Below the pieces are notes generated by a model. That model was not told the origin of the DNA. It searched no databases and saw only the letters and a list, made by a program, of their open reading frames with translations. 61,631 bases of DNA, from NCBI GenBank assembly GCA_004210915.1, contig SEGS01000011.1, forward strand, positions 1 through 61,631. The letters run 5' to 3'. Below, in pieces: positions 9,201 to 25,915 of the stretch. The first letter of the stretch is position 1; each line of letters opens with the position of its first letter. This DNA is from Variovorax sp. GTDB taxonomy: Bacteria; Pseudomonadota; Gammaproteobacteria; Burkholderiales; Burkholderiaceae_C. The position numbers were made by a program, and so were the translations under genes.

Positions 9201-11272
9201 CGGCAGGATGACTTCGCTGACTGCAATGTCGAAGGACAGCGTGGTGACGGCCAGCACGCGGCGCTGGGCGTCGATGCCGGGCACGGTGCGCAAGCCGGTC
9301 AGCAGGTTCACGACCGTGCGGTGCGGCACGCGCACGCCCTTCGGCCGGCCGGTCGAGCCGGAGGTGTAGATGAGGTAGGCCACGTCGCCGGCAGTGCCGA
9401 TGGCGCGCGGCGTTTCGGCGCTCGGCGCCTGCAGATCGGCACGGACGCGATCGAGCGCCTGCAGCGGTCCGCTGTCGTCGGTCACCGCGTCGGTGACGGC
9501 AACGCGCACGGCCGCGTCGGCGATCATGAAATCGAGCCGCTCGCGCGGGAAGGACGGGTCGAGCGGTACGTAGCCCGCACCAGACTTCAGGATGCCGAGC
9601 AGCGCGACCAGCATGTGTTCGTTGCGCGCGCAGCACAGGCCCACCAGATCGCCCATGCCGATGCCACGACTTTGCAGCGCGATGGCCAGCGCGTTGGCGC
9701 GCTGGTCGAGGTCGCGGTAACTCAGCGTCGCGTCGCCGGCGCGGACCGCGACCGCGTCGGGCGTCGCGGCGGCCTGGCGCGTGATCAGCGTGTCGATGCG
9801 CACGTCGGCGTCGAACGGTGCGGCCGTGGCGTTGAAGCCGTCGAGCAACACGCTGTCTTCGGCGCCCACGCCGATGGCGTCGGCCACCGGCATCGACGGT
9901 GCGCGCGCCACCGCGGCGAGTGCCTCGCGGTACAGCGCGAGCCAGCGGCGCACGGTGGACTCGTCGAACAGGGCCGTGTTGTATTGCAGCTCGAGCATCA
10001 GGCCCTCGGCCACCGGGACGGCATTGAGGAAGAGCTCGAAGTTGTCGAAGTGGCGCGGGTTGCCCGTGAGCGTGCTGCGCACGTCGGGAAAGCTGGTGTC
10101 CTGCGCGGCCGTCGCGCGGTCGAGGTTGAACATCACGCTCACCAGCGACGGGCGGCTCGGATCCCGCGCCACCGGCAGCTTCTTGAGCAGCGTGCCGTAG
10201 GTCAGCGTCTGGTGGTCGAAGGCGTCGAGCAGGGTGCTGCCGACCTGCTGGAGCACCGTGTCGAATGGCGAAGCCGCATCGAGCGCGACGCGGATCGGCA
10301 GCAGGTTGACGCAATGGCCGACCAGCCGCGGCATGTCGCTCGCGGCCTGGCCCGCAGCGGGCACGCCAATGACCAGATCGTCCTGCTGCGACAGCCGTTG
10401 CATCAGCGCTGCGAAGACGGTGAACAGCGTCGCGAACAGGCTCGCGCCTGTGGCGGCGCCGGTGCGGCGCGCGGCCTCGACGAGCGTCGCGGGCAGCAGC
10501 ATGTCGGTGCGGCGGGCCTCGAAGCGGCGGCGGGCGGCGCGCGGGCGGTCCAGCGGCAGGTCGAGCGTCGGCGTGGTGTGGCCCGGATAGCGGCCGAGCC
10601 AGTAGGCGAGTTGCGCCTGGGCCTGCGGCGTCGCCGCTTCGGCGCGTTCCCAGTCGGCGTAGGCGCCGTAGCTGGGGGCGGCATCGAGTGCGGGCCCCTC
10701 GCCGATCTGCTCGGCATAGAGCCGACCCAGGTCCTCGGCGATCACGCCCCAGGACCAGCCGTCGCAGACGGCATGGTGCGCGGTCATCAGCAGCACGTGA
10801 TGCGCCGGTGCATGGCGGTAGAGCGTGGCGCGCAGCAGTGGGCCCTGTTCCAGGTCGAAAGGCGTTTCCACCGCCTCGGCGTGCGCATGCGCCATGGTGC
10901 GGGCACGTGCTCCCTCATCGAGTTCGCTCAGGTCGTGCAGCGGCAGCGCCACCTCGGACGGCTCGGCCACCAGCAACTGCGTACCGTCGGCCGAAAAAGT
11001 GCTGCGCAGCGCGTCATGCCGCGCCAGCAGGGCATTGAAGGCCGCAGTCAGGGCGGCGGTATCGAGCGCGCCATCGAGCCGCAGGTCGACCGATTCGTTG
11101 TACGACAGCGCGGCCTCGCGCCCGAGTTGGTGGGCCAGCCACACCTCGCGCTGCGCCTCGGTAGTGGGCACCACGCGGGCGATCGCGCCCAGCGCGAAGG
11201 GGTCGAAATCTTGCGCGTCCGCGTCGTTCATCGAGGTCGAATGCGGGGTGTTTGCGGTGTCGGGGAAAGCAT

Positions 11273-11276
<4 letters not shown>
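6243..11276 (-). CDS. Non-ribosomal peptide synthetase, C-A-PCP-C-PCP
   Basis: The product has 1677 residues, starting at the ATG that overlaps the upstream stop (ATGA). Domains: C1 (about 35-470, HHAVCDG at 167), A (about 480-980, with TSGSTGRPKG, YGPTETT, GELYIGG, YRTGDLGRW, NGKVDR), PCP1 (GGHSLLA, Ser1023), C2 (about 1060-1490, HHLIWDG at 1218), PCP2 (GGDSLLA, Ser1604) and an unstructured tail. There is no adenylation domain for the last module and no thioesterase or reductase. By hand alignment to GrsA the A-domain pocket reads D-I-S-A-I-T-G-V-W, which I do not recognise. It should take a beta-amino acyl chain from the NRPS-PKS, add one amino acid, and then perform an unexplained C2/PCP2 step. 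Confidence 0.93.
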
Positions 11277-18733
<7,457 letters not shown>

Positions 18734-19105
18734 GGCTCTGCCTTTCTCCATGCAGAGGCCAATGGCGCCCTGCGTCGCGGTTCTCTCCCTCGTCCTCACC
18801 GACGTCTTGCGAATTTAAGCAAAAAGCGTTCGTTTCCGGAGTTGTCGATCTTCTGCCAAGCGCCCACTCCGTGCCTATCTGCCGAAAGCAAACGGAAAGA
18901 CATATGTCGTTACGGTCGATGGATCAAAACGCAATTGGTTTCGATTGAAGGCTTGACACCGACCTTCAAAAAATCAGGAGATGCGCAATTGTGCGCTTGT
19001 TTCTGTAAGTATTGAATACTAAACGCTTCAAAGTAACCTTTTTGCGCGTGCGTTTTACGATTGACGCGGCCCTGTCGACCACGACGCGCCGCCCGGCAAT
19101 GAGGC
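18734..19105. promoter_or_regulatory. AT-richer upstream region of the NRPS-PKS operon
   Basis: No convincing gene is seen in these 372 bases. Base composition is clearly more AT-rich than the flanks (A/T runs such as GCAAAAAGCG and CTTCAAAAAATCAGG). The region separates the biosynthetic operon from the 3' end of the phosphatase gene, also on the minus strand, so it should hold the operon promoter. It contains a 7-base dyad at 18945-18969 and a shorter one, GCGCA-ATTG-TGCGC, at 18983-18996. No confident -35/-10 pair could be fixed by eye. Confidence 0.5.
18945..18969. promoter_or_regulatory. Candidate operator: TTGAAGG-N11-CCTTCAA dyad
   Basis: This is a perfect 7-base inverted repeat with an 11-base spacer, about 215-235 bases upstream of the NRPS-PKS start. 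Size and spacing fit a dimeric regulator, and the AT-rich context is promoter-like. No regulator gene is present in the operon, so the factor that would bind is unknown. Chance occurrence is not excluded. Confidence 0.3.
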
Positions 19106-19744
19106 TCAGGTGGTGGTCTCGTCCCGGGAGTCGCTGCTGAGGTGCCCGACGTCCCCCCAGCCCACCAGCGCCAGTCCTTCGGGGGTCCACAGCAAGCGGT
19201 TGATGGCCGCATTGCCGAGCTGCCAAGTGCGCGGCGCCTGCAGTTCCTGTCGGGTGGCGGCGCGGTAGAGCACGTCCATCACGCCACCGTGGGCCACCAG
19301 CACGATCAGCTCGCCGGGGTGGCGGGCGGCCAGTCGCGCAACCGTACCGGTCACGCGATCGCGAAAGACCAGCAGCGATTCGCCGCCGGCCGGCGCGAAT
19401 TCCGGGTCGCGGGTGCGCCAGCGACGCGCATCCTCGGGCGTCTCGGCGTCGATGGCGGCGAAGGTGCGACCCTCGAAGCTGCCGAAGCCGCGCTCGCGCA
19501 GGCCCAGCTCTGCGATCACCTCGGCGCCGTGCGGGCGGGCGATCTCCTGCGCGGTTTGCCAGGCGCGTGACAGGTCGCTGGCGTAGACGGCTGCAATCGG
19601 CTCATCGGCCAGCGCGGCGCCCGCGCGTTGCGCCTGCCAGAGACCGGTGTCGTTGAGCGGAATGTCGAGCTGACCCTGAATGCGGGTGTCCACGTTCCAG
19701 GCGGTTTCGCCGTGGCGGACGGCGATCAGTCGGGTGACGTCCAT
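19106..19744 (-). CDS. Histidine phosphatase family protein
   Basis: This is a 212-residue cytoplasmic phosphatase of the phosphoglycerate-mutase-like branch. The catalytic RHGE motif is at residues 9-12 (VRHGETAWN), SDLSRAWQTA follows at about 57-66, and the second catalytic His is in LVAHGGVMD. Length and motifs match small cobC/gpmB-like phosphatases acting on phosphosugars or nucleotides; the substrate cannot be named. The ATG at 19744 lies 2 bases after the stop of the DUF4136 lipoprotein gene, so both are probably co-transcribed. Its C-terminus is acidic and Thr-rich (DETTT). Confidence 0.88.
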   Translation of the reverse strand: MDVTRLIAVRHGETAWNVDTRIQGQLDIPLNDTGLWQAQRAGAALADEPIAAVYASDLSRAWQTAQEIARPHGAEVIAELGLRERGFGSFEGRTFAAIDAETPEDARRWRTRDPEFAPAGGESLLVFRDRVTGTVARLAARHPGELIVLVAHGGVMDVLYRAATRQELQAPRTWQLGNAAINRLLWTPEGLALVGWGDVGHLSSDSRDETTT

Positions 19745-19746
19745 CG

Positions 19747-20376
19747 TCAGGGCGTTCGGCCAGTGGCCGGCTGCGGCGCCAATGGCAGGTCGACGCGGCG
19801 CTCGCCGGCCGGCGGGTTCGGGAAGCCCTGCATTGCGGCATCGAACATCACGGGCAGCACGTGGGCGCTGAGGTTGTACGGGCCGCTGTGGCGGGCGCGG
19901 GTTTCGTACACCACCTGGTTCGAAGGCAATTCGCGCAGCACGATGCTGACTTCGCGCGCGTACCAGGGGTTCGATGGCTGCGGGTACAAGGGGCCATACC
20001 AGCCGCCGTAGCCCCAACCCCCGTAGCCCCAGCCGCCGTAACCGTAGTAGCCCGGCGCCCGCGGCCCGTAGAGCCAGGGGTCGGCCCACGGCGAGGGCTC
20101 GGCGCTCACACGGGCGCCGATCTGGGCGCTATAGCGCGGATTGCGCTCATCGCGGCGCAGCCCGACCTTGCCCAGCGCCGCCGCGGCCATGCCTTCCAGC
20201 GCCTGTTGCGAGGCTTCGCTGGCCTGTTGCGAGGGCAAGCGCTCAAAGCGGTAAGTGGCGTTGGCGGGCGCGGCGGTGATGCGCGAAAAACTCTGCACCT
20301 CGCTGTCGACCACCCAAGTGCTGGCACAGCCGCCCAGAAGTGCTGCGAAGAAAAGGGAAACGATTGCGCGGGTCAT
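19747..20376 (-). CDS. DUF4136-type lipoprotein with Gly/Tyr/Trp repeats
   Basis: The product has 209 residues. The signal peptide ends in a lipobox LGGC, predicting a lipid-anchored protein. The following SEVQSFSRI...TYRFERLPSQQ matches the start of the DUF4136 family. A low-complexity stretch of GYGGW-type repeats (about residues 112-133) is inserted before the closing beta-rich part (SIVLRELPSNQVVYETRARH). It is followed after 2 bases by the phosphatase gene and preceded by ttcA. Function is unknown; the domain call is from sequence impression. Confidence 0.78.
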   Translation of the reverse strand: MTRAIVSLFFAALLGGCASTWVVDSEVQSFSRITAAPANATYRFERLPSQQASEASQQALEGMAAAALGKVGLRRDERNPRYSAQIGARVSAEPSPWADPWLYGPRAPGYYGYGGWGYGGWGYGGWYGPLYPQPSNPWYAREVSIVLRELPSNQVVYETRARHSGPYNLSAHVLPVMFDAAMQGFPNPPAGERRVDLPLAPQPATGRTP

Positions 20377-20413
20377 GCCGGTCTCCGTGGAACGCCGATG
20401 AAAGCGGCGCCGG

Positions 20414-21337
20414 TCAGAGTTGCACGATGCGCAGGGCAGACGGCGCCGAAGCAACCGGCGGAAGTTCGGGCGGATCGAAGGCCTTGTCGCCCTCGTCGCT
20501 CGCCACGCCAGTCGCCTTCAGACCCTTGAAGTCGTGCCGCGTTCCGTCGAGCAGGTGAGAAGGCACCACGTTCTGTAACGACGTGAACATGTTCTCGATG
20601 CGCCCCGGGTGCTTCTTCTCCCACTCGCGCAGCATCTCGGCGACCTGCTTGCGCTGCAGGTTCTCCTGGCTGCCGCAGAGCGTGCACGGAATGATCGGAA
20701 ATTCGCGGTGCTGGGCCCAGCGGACCAGGTCCTTCTCGGCGACATAGGCCAGCGGGCGGATCACGATGTGCCTGCCGTCATCGCTCACCAGCTTGGGCGG
20801 CATGCTTTTCAGCTTGCCGGCAAAGAACATGTTGAGGAAGAAGGTCTGCAGCATGTCGTCGCGGTGGTGGCCCAGCGCGACTTTGGTCGCGCCCAACTCG
20901 TCCGCCACGCGGTACAGGATGCCGCGGCGCAGGCGCGAGCACAGGCCGCAAGTGGTCTTGCCCTCGGGGATCACGCGCTTGACGATGCTGTAGGTGTCCT
21001 GATTCTCGATGTGAAAGGCCACGCCGAGTTCGCTCAGGTACTTGGGCAGCACTTCTTCCGGGAAGCCGGGCTGCTTCTGGTCGAGGTTGACGGCGATGAG
21101 ATCGAAATGGATCGGCGCGCGAGCTTTCAGTTTGAGCAGGATGTCCAGCATCGCGTAGCTGTCCTTGCCGCCCGACACGCACACCATGACCTTGTCGCCC
21201 TCTTCGATCATGTTGTAGTCCACGATCGCGCGGCCGACTTCGCGGCACAGACGCTTTTCGAGCTTGTGCGTTTCGCGCTCGATCTTCATCGTGTTGGGTG
21301 CCGCCTCAGGCACCTCGTCGATCCACACAGCACTCAT
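20414..21337 (-). CDS. ttcA: tRNA 2-thiocytidine(32) synthetase TtcA
   Basis: TtcA is an Fe-S-dependent ATPase that thiolates cytidine 32 in a subset of tRNAs. The 307-residue protein shows the PP-loop [10 protein letters not shown], the two CxxC motifs that hold the cluster (CGLCSR and CTLCGS) and [16 protein letters not shown]. The ATG at 21337 is preceded by GGAG with good spacing; a longer reading would begin inside folB. It lies one base after the folB stop, so it is the last gene of a fol operon. Together with miaB, this is the second tRNA-modification enzyme in the window. Confidence 0.96.
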   Translation of the reverse strand: MSAVWIDEVPEAAPNTMKIERETHKLEKRLCREVGRAIVDYNMIEEGDKVMVCVSGGKDSYAMLDILLKLKARAPIHFDLIAVNLDQKQPGFPEEVLPKYLSELGVAFHIENQDTYSIVKRVIPEGKTTCGLCSRLRRGILYRVADELGATKVALGHHRDDMLQTFFLNMFFAGKLKSMPPKLVSDDGRHIVIRPLAYVAEKDLVRWAQHREFPIIPCTLCGSQENLQRKQVAEMLREWEKKHPGRIENMFTSLQNVVPSHLLDGTRHDFKGLKATGVASDEGDKAFDPPELPPVASAPSALRIVQL

Positions 21338-21338
21338 C

Positions 21339-21728
21339 TCATTTGCTCCGGAAAACTTCGACTCCGACAGCTTCGCAGTCGGGATACACATCAGGTTTGG
21401 CGGTCGACACACGCGCGGCCTGCACCTTGGGATGCGCCAGCACCTGCGTCAGGATGTCGTCGCACAGCGTTTCCTGCAGGTGAATGTGCCCCTTCGACAG
21501 GCGCGCGGCGACGGTGCGGCGGATGAAGTCGTAGTCGACCACTTCGTCCAGCTCGTCGGCCTGCGGCGTCGACACGGACAGCGGCACATACAGGTCGACA
21601 TTGATGATCACGCGCTGCTCGGCGCGCTTCTCGAACTCGTGCACGCCGATGTTGATCCACACCTCGTAGTTCTTGAGGAAGACGCGGCGGCAAGACAGCA
21701 AAAGGGGGTCGAGGGCAGCGAAGGTCAT
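21339..21728 (-). CDS. folB: Dihydroneopterin aldolase family protein FolB
   Basis: This 129-residue enzyme of tetrahydrofolate synthesis cleaves dihydroneopterin to 6-hydroxymethyl-dihydropterin. The sequence begins with the family-typical [19 protein letters not shown]; the catalytic Glu and the Tyr of VDYDFIRR are present, as is [10 protein letters not shown]. Its ATG overlaps the stop of the SDR gene (ATGA), and ttcA starts one base after its stop. The linkage with a pteridine-reductase-like SDR suggests a pterin/folate operon. FolX-type activity cannot be excluded from sequence. Confidence 0.93.
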   Translation of the reverse strand: MTFAALDPLLLSCRRVFLKNYEVWINIGVHEFEKRAEQRVIINVDLYVPLSVSTPQADELDEVVDYDFIRRTVAARLSKGHIHLQETLCDDILTQVLAHPKVQAARVSTAKPDVYPDCEAVGVEVFRSK

Positions 21729-22513
21729 GCGGAAGAGGTGGCTTGGAGCAGATCGTCGACGACGAACATGATGTCGCGCGCCGACGGCACGAGGTGCTGG
21801 CCGTTGTCGACGCACACGGTGGTGCCGGTCAGGCTCGGCGTGCCGGCGAGGAAGACACAGGTCTTTGCCACGTCGGCGGGGTCGATGGGCCGACGCAGCA
21901 GGTTGGCTTTGGCGGCGCGCGCGAAGTTGGCTTCGTCCTGCGGCCCGCTGGTGAAGAGGATGCCCGGCGCGACGCCGCACACGCGCACCGCGGGCGCCAG
22001 TGCCTGCGCCTGCAGGGCGACCGCGCGCTCCAGTGCGAGCTTGGACACCGTGTACGAGAAGTAGTCGGGGTTCAGGTTGAACACCTTCTGGTCGAGGATG
22101 TGGATCGCGCACCGATCGGCGCCGTCCTGCGTTTCCCGCGCAAGCAGTCGTGCGAAATCAAGCGGCGCGATCAGGTTCACGCCGAGCTGTTTCAAAGCGG
22201 CGTCCGCTTCGAAGTCCAGGCCGGAGTCGGGCTCGAAGGCCGAGGCGTTGTTGACGATGCAGTGCAGAGGCGCCTCGGCCGTGATCCGCGCGATCAGCAC
22301 TTGCCGGCCCGCGTCGCTGGCGATGTCGGCTTCGATGGCAGTCGCCGAGAGGCCTTCATCGCGGAGCCGCGCGCACAGCGCTTCGGCCGCCTCGCGCGAT
22401 GCCCGGTACTGGCACCAGACCCGCCAACCCGCGCGCGCGAACGCGTCGCAGACCGTGGCGCCGAGCCGCTGCCCGCCACCGGTCACGAGCACGCCGGGGG
22501 TCGTCGTTGCCAT
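21725..22513 (-). CDS. SDR oxidoreductase, FolM/pteridine reductase-like
   Basis: This 262-residue short-chain dehydrogenase has the Rossmann start VLVTGGGQRLG, NNASAFE, and a YTVSK catalytic motif (FSYTVSKLALE). The N-terminus GGxxRLG and the gene overlap with folB suggest dihydromonapterin or dihydropteridine reductase activity (FolM-like), as in many proteobacterial folB operons. The ATG at 22513 faces the start of the divergent methyltransferase gene, and 19 bases separate the two, so each promoter must lie within the other gene or be extremely compact. An in-frame ATG at 22534 would overlap the divergent gene. Confidence 0.85.
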   Translation of the reverse strand: MATTTPGVLVTGGGQRLGATVCDAFARAGWRVWCQYRASREAAEALCARLRDEGLSATAIEADIASDAGRQVLIARITAEAPLHCIVNNASAFEPDSGLDFEADAALKQLGVNLIAPLDFARLLARETQDGADRCAIHILDQKVFNLNPDYFSYTVSKLALERAVALQAQALAPAVRVCGVAPGILFTSGPQDEANFARAAKANLLRRPIDPADVAKTCVFLAGTPSLTGTTVCVDNGQHLVPSARDIMFVVDDLLQATSSA

Positions 22514-22532
22514 GCTGATAGATTTCCGTTCC

Positions 22533-23630
22533 ATGAAATTGGAGCCAGGCGCCGAACGCGCCCATCCGCTGACCCGGATTATCGACGCCACGCTCGCCCG
22601 CTCGGGTGGCTGGCTGCCCTTCGACCGCTTCATGGCGCTCGCCCTGTACGCGCCGGGGCTGGGCTACTACGCCAACGACAGCCGCAAGTTCGGCCAGATG
22701 CCCGCTTCCGGCAGCGACTTCGTGACGGCGCCCGAAATGACGCCGCTGTTCGGCCAGGCTTTGGCCGAGCAGATCGGCGAGGCGCTGCATGAAACAGGTA
22801 CCGCCGAGGTCTGGGAGTTCGGCGCCGGCTCTGGCGCGCTGGCCGCACAGCTGCTCGACGCGCTGGGCCCGCGCGTGAAGCGCTACCGCATCGTCGACCT
22901 GTCCGGCAGCCTGCGCGCGCGCCAGCGCGTGACGCTCGACCGCTTCGGCGACAAGGTCGAATGGCTCAGCGCGCTGCCCGACACGATGCAGGGCGTCGTC
23001 GTCGGCAACGAGGTGCTCGACGCCATGCCGGTGCAGCTGCTGATGCGCATCGGCGGCCGGTGGTTCGAACGCGGCGTGGTCGCACAGGGCGATGGCTGGG
23101 CCTGGGAAGACCGGTCGACCGAGCTGCGACCACCCGTCGAACCCGAAGGTCCGCAGGACTACCTGACCGAGGTGCACCGCCACGCCGAGGCCTTCATCGC
23201 CACATTGGCCGACCGGCTGACGAAGGGCGCGGCCTTCTTCCTCGACTACGGCTTTCCCGAGGCCGAGTACTACCACCCTCAGCGCCATATGGGCACCGTG
23301 ATGTGCCACAAGGCGCACCAGGCCGATGCCGATCCGCTGGTCGAGGTGGGGGCGAAAGACATCACCGCGCACGTCAATTTCACCGGCATCGCACTCGCAG
23401 GCCAGGACGCGGGGCTGGAAGTGCTGGGCTACACGAGCCAGGCGCGCTTCCTCATCAACTGTGGGCTGCCCGCCCGCATGGAAGGCGCTGCACTGCCGGA
23501 GCGCGCGCTGGCGGCACGGCTGATCCACGAACACGAGATGGGCGAGCTGTTCAAGGTCATCGGCTTCGTGGCTGGCGCCCCGTGGGACGCGCGGGGGTTC
23601 AGCGAAGGCGACCGCAGCCACACGCTATAG
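22533..23630 (+). CDS. SAM-dependent methyltransferase, MidA/NDUFAF7-like (COG1565)
   Basis: The product has 365 residues. Family hallmarks are FDRFMALALYAPGLGYYAN near the start, FVTAPEMTPLFG, and the SAM-binding loop WEFGAGSGALAAQLL (about 91-105), followed by VVVGNEVLDAMPVQ and FFLDYGFPEAEYYHP. Eukaryotic members methylate an arginine of respiratory complex I; bacterial substrates are not settled. I chose the ATG at 22533 as the family start; an ATG at 22512 would add seven residues and overlap the divergent SDR start codon. It is followed after 84 bases by hisN on the same strand. Confidence 0.87.
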   Translation: MKLEPGAERAHPLTRIIDATLARSGGWLPFDRFMALALYAPGLGYYANDSRKFGQMPASGSDFVTAPEMTPLFGQALAEQIGEALHETGTAEVWEFGAGSGALAAQLLDALGPRVKRYRIVDLSGSLRARQRVTLDRFGDKVEWLSALPDTMQGVVVGNEVLDAMPVQLLMRIGGRWFERGVVAQGDGWAWEDRSTELRPPVEPEGPQDYLTEVHRHAEAFIATLADRLTKGAAFFLDYGFPEAEYYHPQRHMGTVMCHKAHQADADPLVEVGAKDITAHVNFTGIALAGQDAGLEVLGYTSQARFLINCGLPARMEGAALPERALAARLIHEHEMGELFKVIGFVAGAPWDARGFSEGDRSHTL

Positions 23631-23714
23631 CGCGAGCGCGCGAGCCGCGCCGTGTTAGCGTCCCCGTTACGCCCGCACCGGCGAGCGCCTGATTTCTTCC
23701 TGAACCCGTTCGCC

Positions 23715-24491
23715 ATGCCTTCTTTCCAATCCGATTTGCCCCGCACCGCCGAGGCGCTGGCCGACGCCGCGGCCGCGCACTCGCTGCGCTGGTTCCGCCA
23801 GCCGCTGGACATCATCACCAAAGCCGATGAGAGCCCGGTCACCCTGGCCGACCGTGCGGCCGAGACGGCGATGCGCGACATCCTTGGCGCGCGTTGCCCT
23901 GCCGACGGCATCTACGGCGAGGAGCACGGCCCGGAGCGGCTCGATGCCGGCCGCATCTGGGTGCTCGACCCGATCGATGGCACGCGCAGCTTCATCACCG
24001 GCTCGCCCTTGTGGGGCACCTTGATCGGCGTGCTCGAGGGCGCGCGCGTCGCGATGGGCATGGTCGACATGCCGGTGCTTGGCGAGCGCTGGGTCGGTTG
24101 CGTCGGCGAAGGCGCGTGGCGCAACGAGGAGGCGGTGCGCGTCAGCGCCTGCACGCAGGTCGCACAAGCCCGAATCGTCACAACCTCGCCCGACATCTTC
24201 AACGCTGCCGATTGGCAGGCCTTCGACCGGCTGAGCCGCCAGTGCGCGATGCGCCGCTTCGGTGGCGACTGCTACGGCTACGCACAGCTGGCCGGCGGCA
24301 CCATCGACCTGGTGGTCGAGACCGGTCTGCAGCCCTACGACTACCTCGGTCCGGCCGGACTGATCGAAGCCGCTGGCGGCGTGATCACCGACTGGCACGG
24401 CGCGCCGTTGGGCCTGTCGTCGGACGGGCGCGTGATCGCGGCGGCCACACCCGAACTTCACCGACAGGCGCTGGCCCTGCTCGCGACCTAG
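23715..24491 (+). CDS. hisN: Histidinol-phosphatase HisN / inositol monophosphatase family
   Basis: This 258-residue Mg-dependent phosphatase shows YGEEHG, WVLDPIDGTRSFITG (metal-binding, about 76-90) and QPYDYLGPAGLIEAAGG. The variant Y-D-Y-L-G-P for the more usual W-D-x-A-A, together with the DPIDGTRSFITG form, is typical of HisN-type histidinol phosphatases; inositol-1-phosphatase or related activity is the alternative. The ATG at 23715 gives the normal family length. Only 9 bases separate it from the DUF2905 gene, so the two are likely co-transcribed. Confidence 0.85.
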   Translation: MPSFQSDLPRTAEALADAAAAHSLRWFRQPLDIITKADESPVTLADRAAETAMRDILGARCPADGIYGEEHGPERLDAGRIWVLDPIDGTRSFITGSPLWGTLIGVLEGARVAMGMVDMPVLGERWVGCVGEGAWRNEEAVRVSACTQVAQARIVTTSPDIFNAADWQAFDRLSRQCAMRRFGGDCYGYAQLAGGTIDLVVETGLQPYDYLGPAGLIEAAGGVITDWHGAPLGLSSDGRVIAAATPELHRQALALLAT

Positions 24492-24500
24492 ACTGACCGC

Positions 24501-24695
24501 ATGTTTCGCTGGCTGATCGTGGTGGTGCTGGCGCTCGTCCTGATGAGCGGGCTGACCGCATGGCTGCGGCGCTTCGGCTTCGGGCGCCTGCCGGGCGATT
24601 TCGAGTTCCGCGCCTTTGGCCGCGAGTGGCAACTTCCCATCGCCAGCACCGTGCTGCTGAGCGCGATCGCAGCGCTCATCGCGCGCTGGATCTGA
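24501..24695 (+). CDS. DUF2905 small membrane protein
   Basis: This 64-residue protein has two predicted membrane helices (about 3-19 and 46-62) flanking RFGFGRLPGDFEFRAFGREW, the signature of DUF2905. It probably sits in the inner membrane with a short loop. Function is unknown. It starts 9 bases after hisN and lies 31 bases before the ROK gene. Confidence 0.85.
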   Translation: MFRWLIVVVLALVLMSGLTAWLRRFGFGRLPGDFEFRAFGREWQLPIASTVLLSAIAALIARWI

Positions 24696-24726
24696 TCGAC
24701 TACTTTGTGTGAGGAGCACCTGACCC

Positions 24727-25668
24727 ATGAGAGCTTGCGTTGACATCGGCGGTACCAAGGTGGCCGTCAGCCTCGCCAAAGCCGGCAGCCGTGAGCTGAT
24801 CGCACGGCAGCAGGCGCCGACCGCCAAGACCGGTGACAACGACGCCGTGGCCATGCAGGTCATGGCGCTGATCGATGCAGCCTGTGCCGAGGCCGGCGTC
24901 AGCGTCGACAGCCTGAGTGGCGTGGCAGTCGCCTCGGCCGGCCCGTTCGTGCTGAAGGACGGCTGCGTCGAGTTGGCGAACCCCAATATCTGCGGCGGCA
25001 TCGCCGGGCCTTCACGCGGGCTCCCGAACGACTGGATGACCGCGCTGCTCGAAGCACCTCTGCGCGAGCGCTTCGGCCGCGTCCGGGTCGAGAACGACGC
25101 CATTGCCGCGCTCGAGGCCGAACGTCGCTGGGGCGCGCTGCAGGGGCTGGACGACTGCGCCTACGTGACCTGGAGCACCGGTGTGGGCGTGGGCCTGTGT
25201 GTCGACGGGCGCGCGCTGCGCGGCAAGAACGGCAATGCCGGACACGCTGGCCACAGCTTCGTTTCCACCGACGGCGATGCAGGCGACGACACGCCGGCGC
25301 TGTGCGGGTGCGGCAATGTGGGCGATGTCGAAGGCCTGGCCGCCGGCAACGCGATCGCACGCCGCTTCGATCAATCGGCCGCTGAGCTTTTCGAAGCCGC
25401 GGCCGCAGGCGACGCGAAAGCCCTCAAACGCATCGATGCGCTGTGCAGCGTGGTCGGCCGCATGCTCTACAACCTGGTGATCACGCTCGACCTGCAAGCC
25501 ATCAGCCTGGGCGGCAGCGTGTTCTGGCACAACCAAGACCTGCTGCTCCCGCGCTTGCAGGCCGAAATCGATGGCAAGCTCCCGGCGTTGACACAAGGCG
25601 TGAAGCTGATTCCTGCAGGCCTTGGCGACACTGTCGGCGACCACGCGGCGCTGGCGCTGCTCGACTGA
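24727..25668 (+). CDS. ROK-family sugar kinase-like protein
   Basis: This 313-residue protein has the ATP-binding ACVDIGGTKVAVSL at the N-terminus, VENDAIAALEAE, and a WSTGVGVGLCVDG phosphate loop, all typical of ROK kinases. Two signature positions differ: the zinc motif CGCGxxGCxE reads CGCGNVGDVE (Asp200 replaces the third Cys), and the sugar-binding ExGH reads NAGH at about 170-173. It may thus use an atypical sugar or lack structural zinc. No DNA-binding domain is present, so it is not a ROK repressor. Glucokinase is possible given the nearby trehalose genes, but unproven. Confidence 0.85.
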   Translation: MRACVDIGGTKVAVSLAKAGSRELIARQQAPTAKTGDNDAVAMQVMALIDAACAEAGVSVDSLSGVAVASAGPFVLKDGCVELANPNICGGIAGPSRGLPNDWMTALLEAPLRERFGRVRVENDAIAALEAERRWGALQGLDDCAYVTWSTGVGVGLCVDGRALRGKNGNAGHAGHSFVSTDGDAGDDTPALCGCGNVGDVEGLAAGNAIARRFDQSAAELFEAAAAGDAKALKRIDALCSVVGRMLYNLVITLDLQAISLGGSVFWHNQDLLLPRLQAEIDGKLPALTQGVKLIPAGLGDTVGDHAALALLD

Positions 25669-25696
25669 CGGCCGCTACTTTTCGGAGATTTCGCCC

Positions 25697-25912
25697 ATGA
25701 TGAATTCCACCAAACTGCTCTGTCTGCTGTCTTTCGCCGGTGTCCTTGCCGGCTGTTCGACCGCGTCCCACGAAGTCATCCGCTACCGCGGCGATGTGCT
25801 CCGTGCGCCCATGCACAACGAAGCGTCCAGGTACTGCAAGGAGCGCGGTACGACCGCACAAATCCAGGGTGCCGCACCCGGCGACACCGGCGTGCTGTTC
25901 CGCTGCGTCTGA
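25697..25912 (+). CDS. Small lipoprotein
   Basis: The product has 71 residues. The signal peptide ends in a lipobox LAGC (Cys20), so the mature protein of about 52 residues should be lipid-anchored. Two further cysteines (YCKERG and the C-terminal FRCV) could form a disulphide. The start may be the ATG at 25697 or the adjacent one at 25700. It is convergent with otsA, whose stop lies 3 bases away. No function can be assigned. Confidence 0.75.
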   Translation: MMNSTKLLCLLSFAGVLAGCSTASHEVIRYRGDVLRAPMHNEASRYCKERGTTAQIQGAAPGDTGVLFRCV

Positions 25913-25915
25913 CCT

